Shown: piece by piece, positions 1 through 7,884 of the stretch
Layout of the letters: every line of letters begins with the position of its first letter
How positions within the stretch are numbered: the stretch's first letter is position 1
From: Wolinella sp963540505
GTDB taxonomy: Bacteria > Campylobacterota > Campylobacteria > Campylobacterales > Helicobacteraceae
Assembly (NCBI GenBank): GCA_963540505.1
Contig: CAUTMV010000007.1
Location: forward strand, 1-64,000
Reading direction: 5' to 3'
DNA: 64,000 bases
Translations under genes and position numbers: made by a program
The notes under the pieces: generated by a model
Told to the model about the DNA's origin: nothing
The model's input: only the letters and a program-made list of their open reading frames with translations
Databases searched by the model: none

Positions 1-623
1 TATATATTGTTCAGTGCGGGACACATTATCATCAATAAGAAAAAAGCCTAACACCCGCTTGAATATGTTATGACATATCATAACATCAATTTTACAGATG
101 GATATTCGGGACGGATTTTATCAGCTTTTAATGAAGATGTAAAGATAAGAATATAGTTAATTTAATAAAAGTTCACGGTTCATTAAATTGGGGGAAAATT
201 AATAACGAGATCAGATATACAGATGTTTTTAACGATACCATAGAACCTGTCATTATTCCCCCGGGTAAGCATAAATATCAAGAAACTTATCATTCCCCAT
301 ATCGTGAGTTGATACAATATTCTGATAAAGTAATAAAAAAGGCAGATAGTTTCTTTGCAATCGGCTTTGGGTTTAATGATGAACATATTACGCCTAGAAT
401 AATAAATAAGATAAATAGCGGGACACCTATTGTTCTAATAACAAGAACTATAACACAAACAGCAGATAAAGAATTAAAAAACGCAAAAAATTATGTTTTA
501 TTAGAAAAATCTGATACTGATAACACAAAGGTAAGAATAAGACAGAACGGTGAAAATACTACTTCATCTTTCTTAGATAAAGATTATTGGACATTAACAA
601 AATTTATGGAGGATATTTTGTGA
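1..623 (+). pseudogene. SIR2-family protein, 3' part, frameshifted and cut by the window edge
   Basis: From about 141 to the stop at 621-623 one frame stays open. It carries SIR2-type signatures: a GSLNW motif at 177-191 and a GFGFNDEHI motif at 363-389, as in the C-terminal half of SIR2 domains used in phage defence. Upstream, matching sequence (NFTDGYSGR, about 97-123) continues only in another frame, with the shift near 139-141. That second frame is closed again by a TAA at 49-51. At least one and probably two indels are therefore present, so the gene is probably inactive. In known SIR2-HerA pairs the SIR2 subunit acts on NAD and works in a complex with the ATPase. The stop overlaps the next gene's GTG, as in an operon. 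Sequencing error is the alternative to a pseudogene. Confidence 0.72.
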
Positions 624-2302
624 TTACTAATGAAAATCTTATTGGTAAAGTACAAAGCGTTGATACCGGAAATGCTATTGTAAAGGTAAATGATGAGTCT
701 TTATTGAACAGTGTACAAATCAATCAAATTGTTCATATTCGCTCAACAAAGACAGGCGAAAAAATAATAGGGCTTATTTCGAAAATTATGCGTCGGAGTA
801 TTTCTGAAAACATTGACACTGATGATGAGACTGTTGTAACTATTGAAAATATTATAAAAATTAATCTGGTTGGAACTCTTTTAGAAAAAGAAGGTGAGAA
901 AAGTAATATTTTTAAAAGAACATTAAATACCGTGCCAAGTATAAATGCTGATTGTTTTTTATTACAGGGCGAAGGGTTATCAGAATTTATGGGAATGATT
1001 TCTACTAATAGCGATAATCCTTTGACAATCGGGAAGTATACGATTTCTGATAATTCTACGGCAAATTTAGACGGTAATAAATTTTTTCAACGGCATGCAG
1101 TAATTGTCGGCGGTACAGGATCCGGGAAATCATGGACAGTTGCAAATGTGTTAGATAAAGCCGCTCAGTTAAAATCAGTGAACTGTGTTGTTTTTGATCT
1201 ACACGGAGAATATAAACCATTAGAAAAACTTCACAATACTTCTCTTCTAAAAATTGCAGGTCCGGCAGATACTCCTAAGACTGAAAATATCATTTTCATA
1301 CCTTATTGGCTGCTTTCGTACGAAGAAATCGAATCTCTATTACTCGATAGGAGTGATACAAATGCACCAAATCAATCCAGGTCTCTTTTTGAGCTCATTT
1401 TATCAGAGAAAAAGCAAACTGTTGAAAGAGCTAACAAAAAAGACTTATTGGAAAATCTCACCGTTGAAAGTCCTATTCCATATAGAATAGATAATGTACT
1501 AGAAAAGTTAGAAACACTTGATACGGAAATGGTACAAGGATCACGGTCGGAAAAACAAGGACCCCTTTATGGAAAATTAACACGGTTTATACAACGATTG
1601 AAAAGCAAACAAGCGGATAAACGGTTGAATTTTATTTTCAATAAAGATGAAATTTTACTTAATTATGATTGGATAAATGATTTTGCAAAAAAATTGATGG
1701 ATTTTGGTAAAAATAACGGTTTAAAAATTATAGATTTTTCAGAAGTTCCTTCAGATATATTGCCGTTGATAACAGGATTAATCGGCAGATTCATATTTAC
1801 TGTTCAACAATGGATGCAAGATGAGTGTAGACATCCTATAGCATTATTTTGTGATGAAGCACATTTGTATCTTCCTGCAAATACAAATAGCTCAATTGAA
1901 GAAAAAGGGCTGCATAATTTTGAAAGAATTGCAAAAGAAGGTCGTAAATATGGAGTCTCTTTAGTAGTTATAAGTCAGCGTCCCTCTGATGTAAGTAAAA
2001 CAATTTTAAGTCAATGCGGAAATTTTATTTCTATGCGCCTAACAAATCCGGATGATCAAAATGTTATAAGAAAACTATTTCCGGATAATCTTGGGGACTT
2101 TTCAGAAATGCTTCCTATACTGGATGTAGGTGAAGCTCTTATTGTTGGAGATGCCTCATTGCTTCCGACACGGGTATTAATAGATAAACCGGCAATTAAA
2201 CCCAATAGTGCAACTGTCAATTTCTGGGATGAATGGGCAAAGGGAAAAAATGAAAACGGTATTGAAAATGCTGTTGAAGCTCTTAGACGGCAACATAAAT
2301 GA
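620..2302 (+). CDS. HerA-type (DUF87) ATPase of a SIR2-HerA defence pair
   Basis: A 560-residue protein from a GTG at 620, which overlaps the upstream SIR2 stop by three bases and has GGAGG at 608-612. An upstream in-frame TTG at 587 lies inside the SIR2 gene and is less likely. It has an N-terminal HAS-barrel-like region (about 1-100), Walker A GGTGSGKS at about 164-171, and Walker B ending in DEAH near residue 412. A sensor-like ISQRPSD motif and a C-terminal NPDDQ region complete the HerA/FtsK-type core. Such ATPases form hexamers that assemble with SIR2 effectors. The gene is intact although its partner is damaged. It is AT-rich and lacks the GGAATC word common in the rest of the chromosome, which supports horizontal acquisition. 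Confidence 0.82.
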   Translation: MITNENLIGKVQSVDTGNAIVKVNDESLLNSVQINQIVHIRSTKTGEKIIGLISKIMRRSISENIDTDDETVVTIENIIKINLVGTLLEKEGEKSNIFKRTLNTVPSINADCFLLQGEGLSEFMGMISTNSDNPLTIGKYTISDNSTANLDGNKFFQRHAVIVGGTGSGKSWTVANVLDKAAQLKSVNCVVFDLHGEYKPLEKLHNTSLLKIAGPADTPKTENIIFIPYWLLSYEEIESLLLDRSDTNAPNQSRSLFELILSEKKQTVERANKKDLLENLTVESPIPYRIDNVLEKLETLDTEMVQGSRSEKQGPLYGKLTRFIQRLKSKQADKRLNFIFNKDEILLNYDWINDFAKKLMDFGKNNGLKIIDFSEVPSDILPLITGLIGRFIFTVQQWMQDECRHPIALFCDEAHLYLPANTNSSIEEKGLHNFERIAKEGRKYGVSLVVISQRPSDVSKTILSQCGNFISMRLTNPDDQNVIRKLFPDNLGDFSEMLPILDVGEALIVGDASLLPTRVLIDKPAIKPNSATVNFWDEWAKGKNENGIENAVEALRRQHK

Positions 2303-2323
2303 TGTACCAGCTATATGACCTAA

Positions 2324-2400
2324 CGCAAGCGAAGTGCGGATTATAGAGAGGGCGAGCAAAGCTAGCGGGTCGCTACATATCCTCCGCACTTAATCTTGCG
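2324..2400. repeat. Imperfect inverted repeat at the end of the SIR2-HerA remnant
   Basis: The left arm, 2324-2340 (CGCAAGCGAAGTGCGGA), nearly matches the reverse complement of the right arm, 2383-2400 (CGCAAGATTAAGTGCGGA). The right arm lies inside the last codons of the radical SAM gene. The left arm therefore looks like an inverted copy of that gene's 3' end, placed just after the herA stop. It could be a recombination scar or an insertion boundary, or it could act as a terminator-like hairpin with a long loop. Confidence 0.6.
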
Positions 2401-3731
2401 CGCGATTCCTCGCGCACCGTGTCCATGCCGATGTAGAACTCTTTCATCATCGATAAGAAGAGGTATTTTCCCTTAAAGGTCGGACGGATTACCCCCTTAG
2501 ATTCCTCGATCATTCCAAAAAGTCGCAAAAACGCGAGCTCCTTAAAGAGCGCGATCTCGATAGGAATCCCAAAGGCGCGAGAAAACGCCCCTTTATGCAC
2601 ACTCCCGCCAAAAAGCCCTACCATGAGACGATACTGCATTTGGCTTAGCTTGGTGTATTTCCTAAAACGCACAAGCCCCATTTTACCCGCACTCACGCGC
2701 TGGCTATACTCCTTGAGCGAAAACGTATTGACATAAAGCACCCCGTCCAAAAAGCTAAACGACCCCGAGCCGATTCCCACGTATTCATCGTGATTGACAA
2801 CGTATTCATCGATAATATCATCGCCCTTTTTTGAAAACGCCCACGAGGAAATTTGCGTGTAAGAATCAAGCAGCTCCTCCAAAATCACGCGGTAGAGAAT
2901 CGCCTCTTTCTCGAGCGAAACCTCGCCAATCGCGCGCTTTATGAGGCTTTTCACCGAAGGGGAGGACATGAGCGGATAGGTCGTCACCTGCGTGGGCGAA
3001 AGCTCCTTGATGATGGCAAGGTCGCGCCGCAACATCGCTTCATTTTGAGTGGGGAAATTAAAAATCAGATCAACATTAATCACCGGAAGCTTGCCGATGA
3101 GTGCTTCAAGCTTCTTAATCGTCTCCGCACCCCCGCCGAATTTCTCATACCTGCCCGTGCGCCGCAGAATATCATCATCAAAGCTCTGCACCCCCACAGA
3201 GAAGCGATCCACGAGCCCTTTTAGATTCCCGATCGTCTCTTTGTCGATGCTATTTGGATCGGATTCGCACGAGACTTCGCGAATAGGGAAGAGCTTGCGC
3301 GCCAAAGCCACGCTCTCGCACAGCTCATCAAGCAGAATCGAAGTCGTCCCGCCCCCCACATACATCGAGTCAAAACGATAGCCCAAATCATGCGCCATTT
3401 TCATCTCTTCTCGCAACGAGCGGAAATACTGCCGCGCTTTCGTCTCATCAAAGAGGAATCGATTAAATGAACAGTAAGTGCAAAGTGTCGCGCAAAAAGG
3501 CACATGCGCATAGAGGAGGTAGCTCCGCCCCGCTTTGGGCGCGGGGAGCTTGTCCTGCGCGAGGGGCTGAAGCGATAGATATTTTGAGCTTGCGCGCCTC
3601 ATCACCTTATTAGCCACATAGTGGGCTAGATTCCCGCCCTTAATCGCGCTCAAACCTTGAAAATCATTGGTCGCAACCTTCAAGGAATCGCCCCCAGTGG
3701 CACCCATACTCTCCACTTCAAGTCGCTTCAA
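2373..3731 (-). CDS. HemN/HemW-like radical SAM protein (coproporphyrinogen III oxidase family)
   Basis: A 452-residue radical SAM enzyme. The cluster-binding cysteines are C80, C84 and C87 (CATLCTYC), followed by the SAM-binding YVGGGTTS segment near 124-131. The downstream QSFDD and FNFPTQ segments are as in the HemN/HemW/ChuW group. HemN oxidatively decarboxylates coproporphyrinogen III, HemW is a haem chaperone and ChuW-type proteins open the haem ring. The sequence alone does not choose between these. The HemN-type fourth cysteine just after the cluster is absent (serine instead), which argues against true HemN. The start is a TTG with GGGGAG just upstream; an ATG at 3707 is the alternative. 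It lies 15 bp after panC, so the two are probably co-transcribed. Confidence 0.8.
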   Translation of the reverse strand: MKRLEVESMGATGGDSLKVATNDFQGLSAIKGGNLAHYVANKVMRRASSKYLSLQPLAQDKLPAPKAGRSYLLYAHVPFCATLCTYCSFNRFLFDETKARQYFRSLREEMKMAHDLGYRFDSMYVGGGTTSILLDELCESVALARKLFPIREVSCESDPNSIDKETIGNLKGLVDRFSVGVQSFDDDILRRTGRYEKFGGGAETIKKLEALIGKLPVINVDLIFNFPTQNEAMLRRDLAIIKELSPTQVTTYPLMSSPSVKSLIKRAIGEVSLEKEAILYRVILEELLDSYTQISSWAFSKKGDDIIDEYVVNHDEYVGIGSGSFSFLDGVLYVNTFSLKEYSQRVSAGKMGLVRFRKYTKLSQMQYRLMVGLFGGSVHKGAFSRAFGIPIEIALFKELAFLRLFGMIEESKGVIRPTFKGKYLFLSMMKEFYIGMDTVREESRARLSAEDM

Positions 3732-3746
3732 TCGCTCCCCTTTTAT

Positions 3747-4571
3747 CTAAATCCACAGGTTATCAATGAGCCGCACATTACCCACTCTAGCCGCCACGAG
3801 AATCAGGCTCTCGCCCTTTTTCACCTCGCTGCAAGGTCTAAGTTGATAATCCACCACCTCAAAATAATCCACGCTCAGCCCCTCCAAAATCGCGCGCGCA
3901 CTCTCTTTAATCTTATCTGAGGAGCGTTCGCCCGTCATGATTCTCTTCATCGCTTCATTCAGCGCGGCAGAAATCTTAAGAGCCTCCTTTCTTTGCTCGG
4001 GTGTGAGGTAGAGATTCCTAGAGCTTAGAGCAAGTCCGTCTGGGTCTCGCACCGTGGGAATCCCGACAATCTCATAGGGCAAAAACAAATCGCGCACCAT
4101 CTGCCGCACCAAAAGGAGCTGTTGTGCGTCCTTTTGCCCAAAATACGCACGAGCAGGGCGCGCAAGATTTAAAAGCTTCATCACCACGCGCAAAACCCCG
4201 CTAAAATGCCCCGCTCTAAACGCCCCCTCCAGCACATATCCGCCCTTTTTAGGCGCACTTAGAAGCACCTCATCATCATGCGGGTAAATCTCTGAAACAC
4301 TGGGCATGAAAAGCAGGTCGATTCCCGCCTTTTGCGCCACATTAATATCCGCCTCATGCTTGCGCGGATAGCGTTCAAAATCCTCTCCCTCAAGGAATTG
4401 CGCAGGATTAACAAAAATCGAAGCGATGGTGTAGTCATTATCGCGCTTTGAAGCCTCAAATAGCGCCACATGCCCTGCGTGGAGTGCTCCCATCGTGGGG
4501 ACTAGACCGACACTCCCGCTAAACTCGCCCCGAAGCTGCGCAAGCTTAGCACTCGTGGTAACTATTTCCAT
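3747..4571 (-). CDS. panC: Pantothenate synthetase
   Basis: A 274-residue enzyme that condenses pantoate and beta-alanine with ATP, the last step of vitamin B5 synthesis, in the cytoplasm. The adenylate-forming signature is clear: PTMGALHAGH with the HIGH-like HAGH at 31-34, FVNPAQF near 53-59, YFGQKDAQQ near 143-151, and the KMSKS-like loop ALSSRN at 181-186. Length fits the family. The ATG start lies 37 bp from an extended -10 box. It is the first gene of a likely two-gene minus-strand operon with the radical SAM gene. No panB or panD is adjacent. Confidence 0.95.
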   Translation of the reverse strand: MEIVTTSAKLAQLRGEFSGSVGLVPTMGALHAGHVALFEASKRDNDYTIASIFVNPAQFLEGEDFERYPRKHEADINVAQKAGIDLLFMPSVSEIYPHDDEVLLSAPKKGGYVLEGAFRAGHFSGVLRVVMKLLNLARPARAYFGQKDAQQLLLVRQMVRDLFLPYEIVGIPTVRDPDGLALSSRNLYLTPEQRKEALKISAALNEAMKRIMTGERSSDKIKESARAILEGLSVDYFEVVDYQLRPCSEVKKGESLILVAARVGNVRLIDNLWI

Positions 4572-4607
4572 CTATTTAAGCCTCGCTTATGTAGAATTGA
4601 AGCACGA

Positions 4608-4613
4608 ATTATA
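4608..4613 (-). promoter_or_regulatory. Extended -10 box for panC
   Basis: On the minus strand the sequence reads TGC-TATAAT, ending 36 bp before the panC ATG. No good -35 is visible, which is usual for housekeeping promoters of Campylobacterota. Confidence 0.55.
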
Positions 4614-4691
4614 GCAAAGCAAGCACGCACTAAACCTCATGAGATTATAGAGAAGCGAAAAATTTAGGTAAAAATAAGGGGAATTTCTAAC

Positions 4692-5795
4692 GTGGATAGC
4701 TATGAATATGGCGAACTTCTTAAGGAGCTCGCAAACAAAAGAGACAATATCGCAAAGATTATTAAGCCCGATTCCCTAAAAAATAGACTTAGGGAGATTA
4801 TGGAGCTTGAGCATAGCGAGGGTTTTTGGAATGACGCGCTCAAGGCGGGCGAGGTGCAAAAAGAGAAGCGAAAATGCGAGCGCATTTTAGAAAAATATGA
4901 ACAGGCTAATGGCGCAATCAACGACGCTTTGGAGCTTTTTGACCTCGCTAAAAGCGACAACGATGAAGAGACACTCGCACTTTTGTTTGAGGAATCAGAC
5001 GCACTGGAGCGCGAGATTAAGAGCGTGGAAATTGAGGTCATGCTAAGTGGCGAGCACGATGGCTCAAATGCGATTATTACCATTCACCCGGGAGCAGGCG
5101 GGACGGAATCGCAAGACTGGGCAAGCATACTCTATCGCATGTATCTGCGCTGGGCGGAGCGACGCGGCTTCAAGGTGGAAGTGCTGGACTACCAAGAGGG
5201 CGAAGAAGCGGGAATCAAGGACGCTTCTTTCATCATTAAGGGCGAAAATGCCTATGGCTATCTGAAGGTCGAAAACGGCATTCATCGGCTGGTTCGGATC
5301 TCGCCCTTTGACGCAAATGCCAAACGCCACACCTCTTTCACTTCCGTGATGATTAGCCCTGAGATTGATGATGACATCGATATTGAGATTGATGAGAAAG
5401 ATATTCGCCTAGATACCTACCGTGCAAGCGGAGCGGGCGGGCAGCACGTCAATAAAACCGAAAGCGCGATTCGCATTACCCATATCCCTACGGGAATCGT
5501 CGTGCAATGCCAAAACGACCGCAGTCAGCACAAAAACAAAGCCACCGCCTTTAAAATGCTAAAAAGCCGCCTCTATGAGCTTGAGCTAGCCAAACGCAAC
5601 GCAGAATACGACTCCATAGAGAAAAGCGAAATCGGCTGGGGTCATCAGATAAGAAGCTACGTCCTAGCCCCATATCAGCAGGTCAAAGACAACCGCAGCA
5701 ACATCGCATACAGCAACATCGAGGCGATTTTAGATGGCGATTTGGACGAGCTTTTGGAGGGCGTTTTGATTAGCCATTTTGACAAAGGAGAATAA
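4692..5795 (+). CDS. prfB: Peptide chain release factor 2
   Basis: A 367-residue class-I release factor that ends translation at UGA and UAA. The catalytic GGQ is at 249-251 inside GAGGQHVNKTESA, and the codon-recognition SPF motif lies in RISPFDA. It is encoded in one open frame. The internal UGA and Shine-Dalgarno-like programmed +1 frameshift known from many prfB genes is not present, so autoregulation by frameshifting is lost or was never there. The start is GTG with AAGGGG about 9 bp upstream. It is transcribed away from panC and followed 2 bp later by an ABC ATPase gene. Confidence 0.96.
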   Translation: MDSYEYGELLKELANKRDNIAKIIKPDSLKNRLREIMELEHSEGFWNDALKAGEVQKEKRKCERILEKYEQANGAINDALELFDLAKSDNDEETLALLFEESDALEREIKSVEIEVMLSGEHDGSNAIITIHPGAGGTESQDWASILYRMYLRWAERRGFKVEVLDYQEGEEAGIKDASFIIKGENAYGYLKVENGIHRLVRISPFDANAKRHTSFTSVMISPEIDDDIDIEIDEKDIRLDTYRASGAGGQHVNKTESAIRITHIPTGIVVQCQNDRSQHKNKATAFKMLKSRLYELELAKRNAEYDSIEKSEIGWGHQIRSYVLAPYQQVKDNRSNIAYSNIEAILDGDLDELLEGVLISHFDKGE

Positions 5796-5797
5796 CC

Positions 5798-6550
5798 TTG
5801 CTTGAGCTTGTGCATGTCGCGAAATCCTTTGGAGAGAAGCGGGTTTTACGCGATGTTTGCTTGAAGATTCCCGCAGGGAAGACGACGGTCATCTTCGGGC
5901 TCTCCGGCGGGGGCAAATCGACGATTGCACGCCTGATTGTGCGCCTACTTGAGCCAGATAGCGGCGATATTCTCTTCCGTGGCGAGAGTATCCCGCGCGC
6001 TTCGCAAAAACGCCTCTATGATATGAGGAAAGAGATGGGATTCCTCTTTCAAAGTGGCGCACTTTTTGATAGCCAAAATGTTTTTGAAAACGTCGCTTTC
6101 CCGCTCCATGAGCATACAACCCTATCCAAAAAGCAGATCCGCGCGCAGGTATTCTCCCGCCTTGAGATGGTCGGACTACGCCCTAACGAAGTAGCACACC
6201 TCTACCCTAACGAGCTTAGCGGAGGCATGAGAAAACGCGCAGGGCTCGCTCGGAGTATTATTTTAGACCCCAAAGTGATCCTCTATGATGAGCCCACAAG
6301 CGGGCTTGACCCCATCACGAGCGATCACATTACGCAGATGATTGTGCGGCTACAAAATGAGCTAGAGACCACCTCGATTCTCATTAGCCACGACCTCAAA
6401 GAGAGTTTCAAGGCGGCGGATTACGTCGCTATGCTTTTTGATGGCAAGATTATCGAATGGGGCGATAAAGAGAGCTTCAAAAGGAGCGAGAATCCCCATG
6501 TCAGGCAATTCCTCGAGGGGAGTGCCACAGGTCCGATCACACTCAAATAG
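5798..6550 (+). CDS. ABC transporter ATP-binding protein, MlaF-like
   Basis: A 250-residue ATPase subunit with Walker A GLSGGGKST at 34-42, signature LSGGM at 140-144 and Walker B ILYDEPTSGLD at 161-171, then an H-loop in LISHDLKES. The sequence style (SGALFDSQNVFENVAFPL) matches the MlaF/Ttg2A group that drives phospholipid transport between the envelope membranes. The start is TTG, with AAAGGAG overlapping the end of prfB. No MlaE permease or MlaD substrate-binding gene follows, so its partners must be encoded elsewhere. The Mla assignment is by resemblance; the ABC ATPase assignment is firm. Confidence 0.87.
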   Translation: MLELVHVAKSFGEKRVLRDVCLKIPAGKTTVIFGLSGGGKSTIARLIVRLLEPDSGDILFRGESIPRASQKRLYDMRKEMGFLFQSGALFDSQNVFENVAFPLHEHTTLSKKQIRAQVFSRLEMVGLRPNEVAHLYPNELSGGMRKRAGLARSIILDPKVILYDEPTSGLDPITSDHITQMIVRLQNELETTSILISHDLKESFKAADYVAMLFDGKIIEWGDKESFKRSENPHVRQFLEGSATGPITLK

Positions 6551-6696
6551 CTTCGATTCCCCACATGGGGGCGACACAAATCAATGCGATTAATTAAAGA
6601 CACTAGAGCAAGAGGGCTTTTTCTGCTCTCGCCCCAACCCCGCCTAGTTTTTGTGCCTCGATTCCCACACTTTTGTGAGTTTGGGTTTGTTGGCGA

Positions 6697-7326
6697 TTAG
6701 TTCAAGATACTAGACATATCGCACGCCTCTTGCCATATTTTTCTATCCTCGGGGTCATTTTGCGCACCATAGTCGTTTCTACCCATCTCGCAAGCCTTTT
6801 TATAGTATTGTGCCGCCTTGCTTTGATTGCCAAAATCATAGTGATATAGGGCAAAATTCCTGCATGCCGCCCAATCTCCAGCATCGCACGCTCTTCTAAA
6901 ATAGCCTGCCCCTTTGACCCTGTCTTGCGGCACACCCCAGCCGTCATAATACATCGCTCCGATATTTTGGCATGCAGTAGCTTCTCCCTTATCGCATGCC
7001 AGATTGTAGAGCTTCGAGGCTTTTTTGTAGTCTTGTGGGACACCATAGCCGCCATTGGCATACAGAAATCCAAGATTGCTGCAAGCTGCTGCAAAACGCC
7101 CATCTTTTTCATTACCCTTTTTGCATACTTTCTCAAGGTAGAATTTAGCCTTTTTATAATCTTTGCTAAGACCCTCTGCGCCAGAAAGATAGCACTCACC
7201 CAATAAGCCACAACTAAAGCTCTCTCCATCTTTGCACCGCTTGTCAAAGTCTTTAATCTGCTCTTGCGTGAAATCTGCAAATACCAAACTAACCAATACC
7301 ACCAAACCTAAAGCAATCTTTTTCAT
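6697..7326 (-). CDS. Secreted Sel1-repeat protein, Hcp-like
   Basis: A 209-residue protein with a signal peptide (about 1-17, cleaved after VFA) followed by about four Sel1-like repeats of roughly 36 residues. Most repeats carry paired cysteines and the GA.YY..G.GV.QD pattern, as in the Helicobacter cysteine-rich proteins (Hcp), which are periplasmic or secreted and disulphide-stabilised. Hcp proteins bind beta-lactam or peptidoglycan-like ligands or host factors; the ligand here is unknown. AAGGAG precedes the ATG. The gene follows a small membrane-protein gene by 12 bp. Neither carries the GGAATC word found throughout neighbouring genes, hinting at separate ancestry. Confidence 0.85.
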   Translation of the reverse strand: MKKIALGLVVLVSLVFADFTQEQIKDFDKRCKDGESFSCGLLGECYLSGAEGLSKDYKKAKFYLEKVCKKGNEKDGRFAAACSNLGFLYANGGYGVPQDYKKASKLYNLACDKGEATACQNIGAMYYDGWGVPQDRVKGAGYFRRACDAGDWAACRNFALYHYDFGNQSKAAQYYKKACEMGRNDYGAQNDPEDRKIWQEACDMSSILN

Positions 7327-7338
7327 TTTTTCTCCTTT

Positions 7339-7668
7339 TTAAGCTGTTTTCATACAACAAACAAGACAAACGATCAAAGTAATTAGCGCCACCGCTATCA
7401 AAAACAAGGCAGCGATAATAAATGTCTTTGACTTTTTATCCAATGGTATAGGTGTAGGACAATTACGCACCTTAAGCACGCCCCATATCATGAAGCCAGA
7501 AATCATAATGAATGCAACAGCCCACTGCGGAGTTCGCACATCTAGGGCGATAGGTGCCATACTCGCGACCAAACCGCTAAGGAGAGATAAGCCAATCTGT
7601 GTGTGAAGCTCATTCTCCTTCTCTGCACTCTCTTTGATCGTGTTCTCTTCCGTGTTCTCTCTCTCCAA
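7339..7668 (-). CDS. Small membrane protein of unknown function
   Basis: A 109-residue protein that I do not recognise. It has a charged N-terminal stretch (about 1-24, rich in Glu and Lys), two hydrophobic segments near 25-63 and a third near 84-106 containing a CLVCC cluster. The start is TTG at 7668, with AAGGAG six bases upstream. It sits 12 bp ahead of the Sel1 gene on the same strand and is probably co-transcribed with it. An 11-bp poly-G run (minus strand) lies 39 bp upstream, so the pair may be phase-variable. Confidence 0.6.
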   Translation of the reverse strand: MERENTEENTIKESAEKENELHTQIGLSLLSGLVASMAPIALDVRTPQWAVAFIMISGFMIWGVLKVRNCPTPIPLDKKSKTFIIAALFLIAVALITLIVCLVCCMKTA

Positions 7669-7706
7669 ACTTGCTCCTTTGTAAATGAATTTAAATAAAT
7701 ATTGTG

Positions 7707-7717
7707 CCCCCCCCCCC
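7707..7717. repeat. C11/G11 homopolymer upstream of the 109-residue protein gene
   Basis: Eleven consecutive C on the plus strand read as G11 on the coding strand, 39 bp before the TTG start. AT-rich sequence (CACAATATTTATTTAAAT) follows the tract and could hold the -10 element. The run would then set promoter spacing or upstream geometry, a common phase-variation layout in this phylum. Confidence 0.75.
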
Positions 7718-7848
7718 GCTTAAAAAATGATGAAAAGAAAATATGGAAATAAGGGCGTTTTAGGGGTTTATAAGGAGGATTTTAAGAGGGAGAAATATAA
7801 GAAAAAGAGAAAATGGGAGTGAGGCTCAATATTTTAGAGAGGGCTTTG

Positions 7849-7884
7849 CACCTACGCCCATTCAAGCACCTACATCCATTCAAG
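7849..7884. repeat. 18-bp tandem duplication across the radA stop
   Basis: 7849-7866 and 7867-7884 are adjacent copies of CACCTACNNCCATTCAAG, differing at two bases. On the coding strand each copy reads Leu-Glu-Trp-(Met/Ala)-stop. The duplication therefore repeats the last codons and stop of radA without changing the protein. Confidence 0.8.

Noticed and set aside
4692..5795. Programmed frameshift in prfB
   Set aside because: The gene is open from GTG to stop in one frame, with no in-frame TGA near codon 25.
6605..6629. Terminator after the MlaF-like gene
   Set aside because: AGAGCA and TGCTCT pair, but the loop is 13 bases and no T-run follows the stem.
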